Positions 46,666-58,918 of a stretch of 64,000 bases of DNA are shown here, one piece after another. The DNA comes from Coffea arabica (Eukaryota > Streptophyta > Magnoliopsida > Gentianales > Rubiaceae), in assembly GCF_036785885.1 (NCBI RefSeq), contig NC_092326.1:39766287-39830286 (forward strand), read 5' to 3'. Made by a program: the position numbers and the translations under genes. How positions within the stretch are numbered: position 1 is the first letter of the stretch; each line of letters starts with the position of its first letter. The notes under the pieces were generated by a model that had not been told where the DNA came from, made no database searches, and saw only the letters and a program-made list of their open reading frames with translations.

Positions 46666-48470
46666 ATGGCTTCCCTCCGCTTCCCTCTTCTCTTCTTCTT
46701 CCTCCTCCTCATAATCCTCTCCTCTTCAAAACCCACCTATTCAATTCCAATCTCAACGACAATCCAATCCCCAACTCTCGGTCCTCGTTCAACCGATTTC
46801 AACACGGTTTCCTCCATCCACGACGTCCTTAAATCGCACAGCCTTCCAATCGGGCTTTTCCCAAAATCAATTTCTGAATTTGCCTTCGACCAAGTTTCCG
46901 GCAGATTCGAGCTCCACGTGACCGATTCTCCTTGCGACGCCAAATTCGAGACCCAAGTCAGGTACGAGTGGAACGTGTCCGGGACCATTTCATACGGCCG
47001 AATTCAGGAAATTTCAGGCCTTTCTGCGCAGGAGCTTTTTCTTTGGTTGCCTGTAAAGGGTATACAGGTGGATATCCCTAGTTCTGGGTTGATTTATTTT
47101 GATGTGGGTGTCGTTTCGAAGCAGTTCTCTTTGTCGTTTTTCGAGACACCCCGCGACTGCTCTGCCGCAACTGCGGAGGAGGGTGGTGGTAATCGTCGTA
47201 ATGAATTGTCCCAACCGATTGATCTTTCGTTTATGAAGGGTCGTGGCCGCATTATCCAGGTGAAGTGTAAAAGCGATTATTTTTAAATGAAGTTTTTTTC
47301 CATATATATGCGGATGTTTTCAAAGAAAGTAAAGAATTTTTTGGTGCATATATGTTGGGGAATTATATGTGCGGATTCAGATTAATCACATACTTGTTAT
47401 GGATCCACAAATGCAGTTTGATGTTATCTGTTTTAACACTGATATTGTAAATTATTTGCCGGCACAGATGCATGATATGTGTACAAAAAGAAGATTACAA
47501 AATTTGAATGGAGGTTGTGGTATGAATGGTGAATCTAAGCCCGGAAAATTCTTTGCACTATCTATGTAGGAAACATTGGTGCATCGAAATATGTCTAGAA
47601 TTTTGAAACGTTAGAAAGGTTTGAGGGAAGAATTGATAATTGTCTCATACATCATTGAGCTTCCATGTTCCCTTAATTCTGTGCATATAGATGCACTAGT
47701 TGGCGTTTGATATAATAGAGATTTTATGTGGTATTGCTGTTTCAGGGTTCAATTGAGAATTTTGACTTACATTATCACTTGATTGGTGACTACACGCTCA
47801 TGAACATGTCCATAGGCACTTTAATGCTTAGATGTATGTTTCATTAAAAAAAAAAAAGGTGCTTTTTTTTGTCAAAAAAGGGGAAAAAAAAAAGCATAGG
47901 ACGACATGATTGATTCATGATTTTGTTTCTCATTCAATTGCATGACCTGTGAGTATGTTTCTGCTTTACATGCTTAATGTTTGACTTTATTTGATAATCT
48001 CTTAAGATGTATCTTTTGAAGTGAACAATCAACCTTAATTTACTGAACTTGATAGCTTTTTTATTCCGATAATAATGGCATTGATATAGTAGTGTTGATG
48101 AATTTGATGAATTCATGATTTGTAAAATGAATGAGTTGATTTAGTTTTGTCAATGGATTATGGTGATTTAGATTCTTTATTATTGATTTTGTATGCTGTT
48201 CGAAGTATTGATTTACATTATGAATTTACCTACATTATTATGCATACTCTGTTGGATAAATCAATTTGAGAAATAAGTGGCAGTAATTGAGAGTTCTGTT
48301 TCTATAGTTGAAGACTGGTACTTTTGTTAAACTTCTGTGCTTTTTCTTCTATCTCCTTGAGCAACAACTATATTTTGGCTGAAACCAGTGTTTCTATTTC
48401 ATTGCAGAAATCATTCGAAAGGTCTTCCAAAGAACATCACGAGGGACATGAATTGAAAGCTGTTTCGTAG
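46666..48470 (+). CDS. DUF538-family secreted protein (about 206-218 aa)
   Basis: The main exon is 46666-47259. A signal peptide (MASLRFPLLFFFLLLIILSS) is followed by the plant-specific DUF538 domain: IHDVLKSHSLPIGLFPKSI, FELHVTDSPCDAKFE, ISYGRIQEISGLSAQELFLW and SLSFFETPRDC. Two conserved cysteines are present. DUF538 proteins are small lipocalin-like barrels linked to stress and pectin or chlorophyll binding; their role is not settled. A second exon at 48408-48470 (KSFERSSKEHHEGHELKAVS) joins in frame across GT-AG (CAG|gtgaag ... tttcattgcag). Without splicing the frame would end at 47286. The start at 46666 has the context CAACAATGGC and begins the signal peptide. An in-frame ATG at 46504 would place the signal internally. 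Confidence 0.85.
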
Positions 48471-50314
48471 ATGGTGAATAAGAACATTTTGTAACAGGAG
48501 TTTTAGTGTTTGACTTGAAACCAGCTCTTAAGAAGGCTGTTTTGGCAATTGGCCTCATGTGTGGGATTGCTTTACAGGCTTGTCTGTCCATGCTGCTGAC
48601 ATGTACAGAGCAAAGTTTGTGATTTCCTTGAAGAGGAGAGGAGCAGGTGGTAGTTACCTGCCGAAGATAATTTGAGGAGGAGACTGTGGAGTTGGCTTGG
48701 TGAATCATCTTTTTTTTTTTTTGGGTGGCGAAAAGTAATGCGAGTGTATCGCTGTACTGAGTTTCTGTAAATGACCAAATTTGATTTGGAGTTTGTATAT
48801 TAGCGTGAAGTGAAATATAGTAGTGTTTTCAGCGAAACCAAAGCATTAATTCATCTTCTTTTTTTTTTTTAATCCTACGATTTTGTTACTCGAAACACAA
48901 GCTACATGATTCCCATTTTATCAGGAGGGTATAACTACGATTTCAAGCACTTGAATTTATGACGTCCTCCCTGGCAAGGCTCAGCTGCATTTGAGATTTT
49001 TAGTTGGGCTACACATTCCCCTCCGCTCTTTAGAAGAATTCAGGGTTTTGAGTTAGAAACCATTTGGCTAATCACAATTTGTCCTCGCAACATATACCTT
49101 GAAGGATTTGGTTATAAGCCAAATGCGAATTTGATTATAAGCCGAATGGGAATGAGTTTTAGGATTTGATTATGAGCTGAATGCGGATGAGTTGATAGCA
49201 TTAGGGATTGAGGAAAATTCAATGCTGCAAACTGGGAATCATTATTATGCGGTTAATGCGAATAATAATAATAATCTCTCATCACAAAAGTTCAGGGGGA
49301 TGCAGAATATGTTAGAGCTGTGTCTTCTACCAAAAAAGATTCTCATAGAAAGTGTTCTCAGTTCTACGGGCCTAGCTTCCTCTTTGAGGAAACTGACACC
49401 TTTTGAAATTAAATTCAATAAACAATTTATGATGGTTGTTTGTAAGAATAAAAACTAGAGTCTGTCTGTGTAACAGAGTGAGTGCTCGTAGGGCACGCGT
49501 TAAGATATATTTCAAGTATCTTATATTTGGAAATGTAAGATTAATTAGGAAAAGTGAATAAATACAAGGGAGAATAGGTAAGGTTAAATAAGAAAAAATT
49601 AATGTATTATAAACGTTCAATTATTTACTAATTTTTAAAAATTTGTTTACATACTTTCACTATAATATGATAATATACATCAAATCATGTACCCCATATC
49701 AAAAAAATTGGTAGATATTCTTTTTTTTTTTTTTTACAAATATTCTTTTAGAACTATAATTTAAATTTTTATAATGACCACAAATCTAGAACTATATATT
49801 CATATTTAATTAAGTAGAAAAAAATCTAGCAATTCATTTTTCTTCATCGATAAATATTTAGTTTCCAACAATATATATTGATAAATCAGTCGGTGTAACA
49901 ATTAATTCTCTTTTGTACACTAAGTTAATTCAAAATTCAGGGAAGAAATGATGAACAATTTGACTACTAATAAATGGTATGATGGTGAAAGGAAGCAATT
50001 TGGGATATGTAAGATTTCAATAATTGTGATTAAAAAAGTAATTTGGAATATGTAAGATTTTAATAATTGCTATTTGAAAATGATTTTACTATAGTTCTAT
50101 ATGTAATAATTTGATAGAAAGCAAAGATTAGTTGTTTTTTTTTTAAGCAATATCATTAAGAGATAATTAGAGATAATTTTTAAGCATATAATATAATCCA
50201 AATAGGATTTAATATGGGTAAAACCTAAGTGATCCACAATCCATTAATTCTCTTCAATTAGACATGTCACATAGGAGTGAGAAACAACTTTAGTTAAAAT
50301 AGTTACTAATATAC

Positions 50315-50365
<51 letters not shown>

Positions 50366-50448
50366 TTGTGGGCATGTGCTAAACTTTTGAAGGGCCTCCC
50401 CAAAGTATATGAATCATAGGCCCAACTCTCTAGCCCCAACCGGTTTTT
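48471..50448. other. Gene-free stretch right of the DUF538 gene
   Basis: Includes the probable 3' region of the DUF538 gene, a T run at about 48710, several AT-rich blocks, and a tetranucleotide-to-dinucleotide microsatellite (ATAC then AT) at about 50311-50363. The open frame at 49192-49458 has no domain. Confidence 0.45.
50311..50363. repeat. (ATAC)n/(AT)n microsatellite
   Basis: ATACATACATACATAC passes into an AT dinucleotide run of about 35 bases. Confidence 0.9.
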
Positions 50449-51431
50449 GGGTTAATGACATTTATCTTGTCTTCCTTGAGGTTTATCCAAACTACAAATC
50501 AAACCTTTAGATTTGATCAATTAACATAACCACCCTTAAACTCTCGAAAGTCATAATTCAAGGCCCCTAAGGTTGTCAACAAATTTGAGCACTTCAATTT
50601 CCAAAGTACCAATTATCTCTGACCATTCTACTACTTTCCTTCCTTCCTTCTCCAAGCAAAACCGCAGGCATCAATCTAATATCATCAGTGGTTTTATTTT
50701 AGGTGATTTTATCCACATTCAACCCCAATTTACTTCATCAACCCTATACTAATCTTTTGGAGTCTATTGTAGTTTAAGAAAATTATCAATAAAAAAATTG
50801 TCGATAAAATATTTCAAGTCTCCATACAACTTATGAAAACATACTCCTTCAAATCATAAAATAGACTTATAGTTTTGAATTCCAACCAAAAATGAAAATA
50901 ACGAAAGATACAATAATTATATTAACAAATAAAACATCCTATTTCTTGTTATTGACACACCACCAAAATTAAATTGTGAACAACAAAGTTGTTAATCCAG
51001 TTATGATATGTCGAATCCTTAGAATTTCAATAATTAAAGCTTGAATATGTGCCTCTTTTTTATGGTTTTAAAAAGGTATGACTTGCTATATTTTTTTCTC
51101 ATGAAATTGGTTTAACTTGCGATTCTATTAGAAGAGTAGGTGTTACGAGAAAAATAAAATAACATTGAATGTGGTGAAACAAGGGTGAAATAAATATAGG
51201 CTTGAGGGAAAAAAAATAAAGAGAATATGATCGTTTCCTATCTGCATGTAGATTGAAAGATGAGAAAATATATAGCAAGAGTTTGAAATAAATGGTTCTT
51301 TTGACATTTTCTTCCTTCTGTTTGTGGGTTTTGGATGGTATCACTGACTAGGGGTTTGATATTACTTGTTCAAATTTCAAGATTTATTTCATAGTTTGTT
51401 TAAACCTTAGGGGGTAAATGTAGTTAACTCC
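50449..51431. mobile_element. Probable inverted-repeat element, Mutator-like (about 980 bp)
   Basis: Left end GGGTTAATGACATTTATC...TTGAGGTTTATCCAAACTAC. The right end, inverted, reads GGAGTTAACTACATTTACC...TAAGGTTTAAACAAACTAT. The match extends imperfectly for about 70 bp. These ends resemble common plant Mutator-like terminal repeats. The right flank is a T run, so a target duplication cannot be confirmed. The interior has no transposase frame. Confidence 0.55.
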
Positions 51432-51529
51432 TTTTTTTTTTTTATATATATATATAAATGTGGCCCACAAAGAAGTCCAAAATTCTACAAGAAAAACCAA
51501 AAAATGCCTAAACAAATAAGGGTTAATTT

Positions 51530-51856
51530 CCACCATGCACCCTTTAACTATATATCCAAACATTCTTGTATCTAAACTTTAAAATGGAACACTTTATTAT
51601 CTAAATTATAAAGTTTGTTCCACTTTAGTTCCTAAAATATATAACTTATTCCACTTTAATCCTTAAAATATAACTTTATTTCTATTTTAGTCCTTAAAGT
51701 ATATTCACTTAAGTCTAAAATCTATTCCGCTTCCTCAATGATTTTAATTAAATGGGATAAAATTTACAATTTAAGAAATAAAGTTTCTCATTTTAAAATT
51801 TAATGATCAAATTGAAAATTTTGGTATAGTTAAATGGTGTAATGTGGAATTACCCC
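51530..51856. mobile_element. Mutator-like non-autonomous element (327 bp) with perfect 9-bp target duplication
   Basis: Flanked on both sides by AACAAATAA (51521-51529 and 51857-51865), an exact 9-bp duplication. The ends are inverted repeats of about 35 bp: GGGTTAATTTCCACCATGCACC on the left, GGGGTAATTCCACATTACACC read inward from the right. The interior contains several copies of a motif of about 25 bp, (T/C)TTTAGTCCTTAAAATATA. Confidence 0.87.
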
Positions 51857-52234
51857 AACAAATAAACTAGGAAGTAGAAAATAAATAAGAGGAAAATACT
51901 ATTAAAAAAAAAAAATTCCAATTCTCCATCTATCTTGCACCCCTCCCGGAGATCACAGACCACAAAAGGACACAGAAACAACAAAACCCCTCAGCTCCCA
52001 AGAAAAGGAAAGGAAAGAAGAGAAAAGAAAATGTTACTACTGGAAAATTCAAATGTTCACACCGCAATTCTTTGTTTGCTATGAGTGACCACGAATTGTA
52101 GAAAATTTCACGCCTTCTCCGTCCCATTTTTTCTTCGCAAATTGCAAAAAAGCCACTGTAGTTTGATATCCAGTGGAAGTTGTCTGTGTAGTAGATTGTA
52201 GTGTCAGAATAGAGAGAGAAGCAGAGGAGTAGAG
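51857..52234. promoter_or_regulatory. VIPP1 upstream region and 5' leader
   Basis: Short gap between the Mutator-like element and the VIPP1 start codon. It ends in a GAGAGAGAAGCAGAGG leader just before the ATG at 52235. No clear TATA box was identified, which is common for plastid-protein genes. Confidence 0.4.
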
Positions 52235-55200
52235 ATGGCGACGGCAATTAGAACAGGGATAACTACCCCGAGTGGGATGAGCATCAGCACGGCTGCTTCG
52301 CCAGCACCTTCTGCTTCTTCTTGCAATCGGGTGGTGGCTTTTTTCAAGCCTCCGCCGTCTAGAAGTTCTTTTTTCGGTCATGGAGGTAAAGAAGAAAGCT
52401 TTCTTCGTTCCTCTGCCGTCCCAGTTTCATTTTCTTTCTTCATATATGAAAAACCCTGCCCCTTTTCAAATTTGTGTATCTTTTTTCTAGTATTTTTCTG
52501 AAAATGGGATTTTTTAGTTAAAAAATTTGTTATTCCAATAGTTTCAGCATCAGTTGTTCTGCATTTGACGATAGGTGTTTTGGTTGATTCCCAGTTGTAA
52601 TCTTCGATTGGGTATTAGTTTTTGTGTTTCCAGTTCTATTGAACTTTTTATTTTGGTTTTTAATTTTCGCAATATTATCTGACTGAAGCCTCCCCCCCCC
52701 CCTCCTCTCCAACCCAATCAGCATTGTAGATTGGAGGTACAAACTTAGTCTTGTATGATGTGTTAAGGTGATGAAGATAGAATTTGCATAGTGTGTATAT
52801 CCAAATTTTTGGACTTTTTATTAATTTTTCCATTGTGTGTATATCCAAATATTGAACTTTTTATTTTGGTTATTAATTTTCGCAATATTATCGGATTGAA
52901 GACTCCCTTCCTCCCCCCACCCCCAATCAGCATTGTAGATTGGAGGTACAAACTTAGTCTTGTATGATGTGTTAAGGTGATGAAGATAGAATTTGCATAG
53001 TGTGCATATCCAAATTTTTGGACGCTAATTTCGCACTCTTTTTTGTGTGCAATTGGTGGTATTCATACTTTTACATTTATATAATTTGGTCCTAAGTTGA
53101 AAGATAATCTCCTACCCAAAATCCAGATGTTTGCAAGAGATTCCTACTTCAGTGCAGAAGTGACAATTTGTATATAAGACTTACCTGAAGATGTATCAAG
53201 TCCACCCTGGTTTTTAGTTCCGAATACTTGGGCAGTGAATGAGTATAAATGCCCAAATTAAGATAGCCTTGGAGAAAGTCTCTCCTTGAAGTTACATTTA
53301 GCTCATGAAAAATGTAGTATTGAAGAACTGAAGTAGGTGTAAGCTATCTGTTGCATTCAACTAAAAAATGCAAACAAGGAACCTTGCAGTTTGTGAAGTA
53401 TTTTATGCATCATTTTAGGCATTGTAGGTCCATATTTTTCCCACTTTCTCTTTTATTCTTTAAAACTATTTCTTTTTTGTTTCTCTAGAGATATTTTATC
53501 CTTTCTTCTGATAAAAAATGCATTCCCTGCTTTGCAGTGGGAACTACAAGATTTATAGGGTTGCAACTCTCTCATTCAACTCGATGCTATTACAGTGGTC
53601 ATGGTGGTGGTTCTCTTGGCTCTCAGATGAACCTTTTTGACAGATTTGCTAGAGTAGTTAAGGTTGTCTAGTCGTTCAAATAGTTCCTTTGATCCTTCTT
53701 TGCTGCAATCTTATCTTATTATGCACAACTGAGACATATCCTCTTCTATTATTCTGCCACAAGTACAGTCCTATGCAAATGCAATCATAAGCTCATTTGA
53801 AGATCCAGAGAAGATCTTGGAGCAGACTGTGCTTGAAATGAACAATGACTTAATAAAGATGAGGCAAGCTACAGCACAAGTAATATTCTTACCAGTATAA
53901 TGGATCAATATTTTTTGGGGAAAATTACTGTCAGCACTTTACTGCATCAGGTTGTGAGTTAGAGGCTTGATGCGCTTTTCTTTTGTTTCTATGAAGGTAT
54001 TGGCTTCACAGAAGCAGTTAGAGAACAAATATAAAGCTGCACAGCAAGCATCTGAGGATTGGTAAAGACCACGAAACAATTAAAAGAAAGAAAAATTGTA
54101 TCTTGTTTGTTCTAGTAGCTCTGGGTTCACCTTTCAACTTTATCACAGGTATCGAAGAGCACAGCTAGCACTTGGAAAAGGGGATGAAGATCTTGCTCGT
54201 GAGGCATTGAAAAGGAGGAAGTCTTATGCTGTAAGACCATCTTGTTTCAAAGATTATTTTTGAGTTAAAAGTGGATGATGGTTTTGTGAGGCTTTGCTAA
54301 TGCTGAAAGAAAAAAGAAAAAAAGGTCTACATTTTTTATGGACATAGTTTTTCAGACAACAGATGCTTTGAAAAGATGAGCCTTGTGCCGATGTAAATGG
54401 GTGGCAAAATCTGAATAATGTGCTTTGCTGCTTTTAAGTTTCCTTTTCTATGTCAAGAAATATGCAAAAAATCTAACAGTGTTAAAACTTGTACAAGAGA
54501 AAAGTTAAACGAAAGATTGTTGTTCTGTTCACATATTTATATTCTTGAGTTGCCTTTTTAATTTCTCCATTAGTGACATTTTAGATACCCTGCGGTGCGA
54601 GTTCTTGATCTTGCCAGTTTTTGCACATACTGCATTGTGTTGATGTTCCTTCTTTTGGTCCCATGTATTGTCTGTGTACTGCTTAAACAGCTTCAGTTGA
54701 ATTTTTGCTCAGGTAGATGCGTGCATTTATTTATGAGATAATATTTTGTTCATAACTGATACAGATGGCTTAAAGGACAGTATCAAAGTTTCCTTTCTTA
54801 TAAGTCATGGTGTGTGGTGTGTTCTCTGGTTTTAAGCTGTGCATTTATCTGTCTATAGATTGAATGATTCCCAAACTTTTCACTTCAAACTACAGCATTC
54901 TTATTGGACTAATTCTGTATCATGTTATTATTTTCCTCTCAGAAACCTATGTGGTGTTCATATGAATTGTATCTAGTGTGACGGTGATGTTACCACACTT
55001 TTCTTTGGTCTGACTAGACCATTGCACTTTTCTCTTATTTCAAGTTCACGAGAAATAAACTAACCACATTAGAGCTTTTTGTTGACTTTGAAAATGCACT
55101 TTGGAATGGGTCTTACAGATTCCTGATGTGTGTGCTCATACGACATTTTACTTGTTAAGGTCCAAGCATTGCAGAGCACTATATTTGTACTGATTTCAAA

Positions 55201-58200
55201 TTCATAACCTAGTAGTTTGTGCTAGTGAGAAGCCAGTGGTGAAGAACACTATGTAAAGTCTGTGAGTCATTTTAAATTTCAATTTTGGTCAAGAGTTGCA
55301 CAGAATTTCTCTGTGTCATGTTAAGTCCTTTATCATTGTATAAAGTATGCAAAACATTTGATTGTTTTTGAAGCGGAAGTAAAGTTTGTTAGTAAAGTGA
55401 TTATTGTTTTGGGATGTTTTTCGGTTGCAGGATAATGCAAGTGCTTTGAAAGCACAACTTGATCAGCAGAAAGGAGTGGTTGAAAACCTTGTCTCAAACA
55501 CACGGGTGGGTTGTTTTTCCCATGCACCATGAAGCAGATTCTATGCTATTTGCTCATGACCCTTTTTGAAACTTCCCAACTATTGTTGATACAAAATTTT
55601 TTTTGAAGTGAAAAAGAATTTTCCATTGAAACCTCAAACAGGAAAAAAAAAACGGTCAGCAAGTTTTCTAGAGATTGGAATATCAGAATAGCTACTTTTT
55701 GGGACTTGGGTTTCTTTTAGGAATAGAAGACCTCAAGTTTACAGGAATCTGAGGGCATCTTTCATCCAAGCCTTGAATATAGCATCCCTGAACTACCTGC
55801 ATATTTTTGGTGACTGCATGTAATTTGTAATGATTTTCATAGTGACTGAATTCCTGTACCAGGATTTGGTAGTAATAGATTTATGTAGCTTTACATCCAT
55901 AAATCCGTTCCACTGATAGCTTCGTCGATTGATGATTAAATTTATCAACTGATGAATGTAGGACTTGCCAGGACATTTTTCTCTAACTGTTTGTGTGATG
56001 TATTTACAGCTTTTAGAAAGCAAGATACGGGAAGCAAAGTCAAAGAAGGACACTTTAAAAGCACGTGCTCAATCTGCAAAGTCTGTTCTTAACCTACATA
56101 ACGTGCTTTTGTTTTTTCTCTTCTTTGGATGCACAATATAGTCCAGATCCTGTTAAGTTTTATTTTTCATTTATCCTTTCTCATTTGTACGCCTTTGTCT
56201 CGTTTAAAGGACTGCCAACAAAGTTAGTGAGATGCTGGGGAACGTAAATACAAGCAGTGCTCTGTCAGCATTTGAAAGAATGGAGGAAAAAGGTTAGAGT
56301 TTTTTGTTGGTGTAATTGGTTTGTGCTATAGCTGCAGATTCATGCAAAGATGTTGATGCCTATGTAATGATACACCAATTTGTTTTCTTGGCATATCTAC
56401 CTGAAATCTGTTGTTGACAAACGAATGCATTCAAGTTGAGAATGGTTGCCAAATAGAGATGTTGGTTTAACATGGTTGGTTGTGGGTGTGAATGTCTATG
56501 TCCAGTTAATTGAGGTGCTGATGTACCTGGGATACTGGATATTCTTTTTGGTGTCTCTGCTTGTTTGTTGCGGGTGGGGCAATAGAGTATTTAAAGATAT
56601 GACTGAGGATTCCAAGTTTTAGCTTCCACAGACAGATGCTGTGGCAGAAAATCCTCTGTTCTAGAAGAATTATTTAAGTGATTTTTTATGAATTTTAACT
56701 TGATTCGTTAGTAGCTTGAAAAGAACAATTGGTTTTTAAGGAGAGTAAAATGTATAAATGGCCTAAAACATGTTAAATATGTGCCAATGAAGTGATAAAT
56801 GAATAATGCATGATCAAAATAATAAAGTCCTGTATGCAATGCAGCTAGAGATGAACTAAAATGTTCTTTTGGGGACACAAAACCCATATGTATCTAATTT
56901 TGGTTCTAACTCCTAAATTTTAGAGGAATCTTTTATGTCTTTATGAGGAGAGGACCACCCCATCACATCTAATTAGAATTATGGGAATATCTTAAACATG
57001 TTGGAAAATTCTTTAGGGCTCTTATTGCATTTCTAAATTAAGCTGGGGGTTCTGTCATGCTTCAGTTTAGATGTTTGTAGGTCCTAAAGGAATTTTCAAC
57101 TTTTCTCACTTAATGACTCAAAATGGAACAAAACAGAAAAAAGAAAGGAAAAATAAAAAGTTTTTGAGCTCATTACTTCCCTGTGGAGATTACTTCTGAC
57201 TATAGACTAGATGGCAGATGCAATCTGGTCTAGCCATAGTTATTAAACCCAGCCAGGCATGGCGGTTCAACTGGTTAACTCAGTGAACCGGCCATCAAGC
57301 CCTGCTGGGTAACTCATGTGACCTGATAAGGATGGAGGCTGTTGACTTTTTGAAGAAACGGCGGTTCAATTGGCTGAGCTGTGAACCTGGCTCAGGCTTT
57401 TGAGTGAACCGATGGATCTTGGATTTAGTGGAAAAAGGAGAAGCAAGTGGTCTCTTGCAAAATTTGGACACTAGACCTTCGGCATACCATAAGAAGACTC
57501 TGCCACTAGGCCACCAGCACTTGTTGTGTTAGTTGAAGCCTTTAAGTTTTGCGTTAAACTCAAATATAGCAATAAATGTTGTTTGAGGCCTTCAATTTAT
57601 TACTACATTGAATATCAAAATCCTATTTGCCATAAGTGCTGGTTTAAGCCTTTAAACTATAGTTTTAAATCTCAAAGTCCTATAACCCCTTCTTTTAACT
57701 TCAAACAACCTCTCTTCAAATACTCATTAAAAGCTTTTTGTCACAATGAATTACCAAAAATGATACATTAACAAAATTCACTCTCAAGACAATAATTACT
57801 CCAAATTTCATGCGTGTAAATTTGTAAGTATGATATAAGTAAAATTTTATATTTAACAGTTAGATGAATTGTTAACCAAAAATATTTTATTCTAACTGTC
57901 AATGTAAATAATTATTTTAGATTTCATTCAAAATTAAAAAAAATTGCTATTACATATTTTACTAATTTTTTAATTTATATCTTGTACCAAAAACAATGAA
58001 ATACTAAACGTAATGGTATTATAATGATTCACTGGTTCAACCACCCCTCCCCAACCCACTAGTCGAACCAGTAACCTATTGACCCGCTCCCTTTACCGAG
58101 TACCTTCTGGGCTGGGTTTAATAATTTTGGGTCTAGGAATTCTTTCCTTTCTGATTTACTCTTTTTGGTCTGTTATCAGTCATATTTTTCAGAAGTACTT

Positions 58201-58887
58201 TCAGTATCTTTTCTGCTAGACGAAAGTAGGCATTGGGTTCTTTTTATAAAATGAGGGCCAAATAGCAAATGTATAGGTAAACAGATAATGATATGCAGGA
58301 GTTTGTCATTGAGCAAGTTCTTTGTACTTGTGGATGTTTGGGTGAATTTAACTTATGAAATTCATACACCTCGATAAAGTTGTTTAACAAGTTGTCAATT
58401 TTTGTCTCTGATTGGTTGTTTGGGGGCAAGAAGAGTTATTGGCAAGAACGTTTATTGAGTTAGAGTTGGGGAATAATAGCAACAAGGGAAGAAGGAAGGA
58501 AACTTGTTTATTCTGTTCAGCAGGCAAAGAACAGCAATGTTGTTGCTAGGTTGTCTTGATTATTTGAAATTTTACCACTGACATTTTATTTTTATAATTG
58601 TTGTCCCAAGACTATATACCTGAATTATACCACCTGAGATGAGCCTTCTCGGTTCGCTAGACAAATCAATGTCACTTATACTTCGATGAGTTGCTTTCTC
58701 TTGCCATTTCTTTGCTGGTTGTTTGATATTTCTTTTACTTTTTGTAGCATTCTTTGTTGTCACATTTTAGATTTACTGCAAGAGTGAATATGCATGATTT
58801 CTTTAATTCCCTTAGTTGTTTTGGGTGACAAATGAAGTTGCTTTTTAGGATTATGGTGTTCATTTTTTCTAGTTGGTTGTGGTAGAC

Positions 58888-58918
<31 letters not shown>

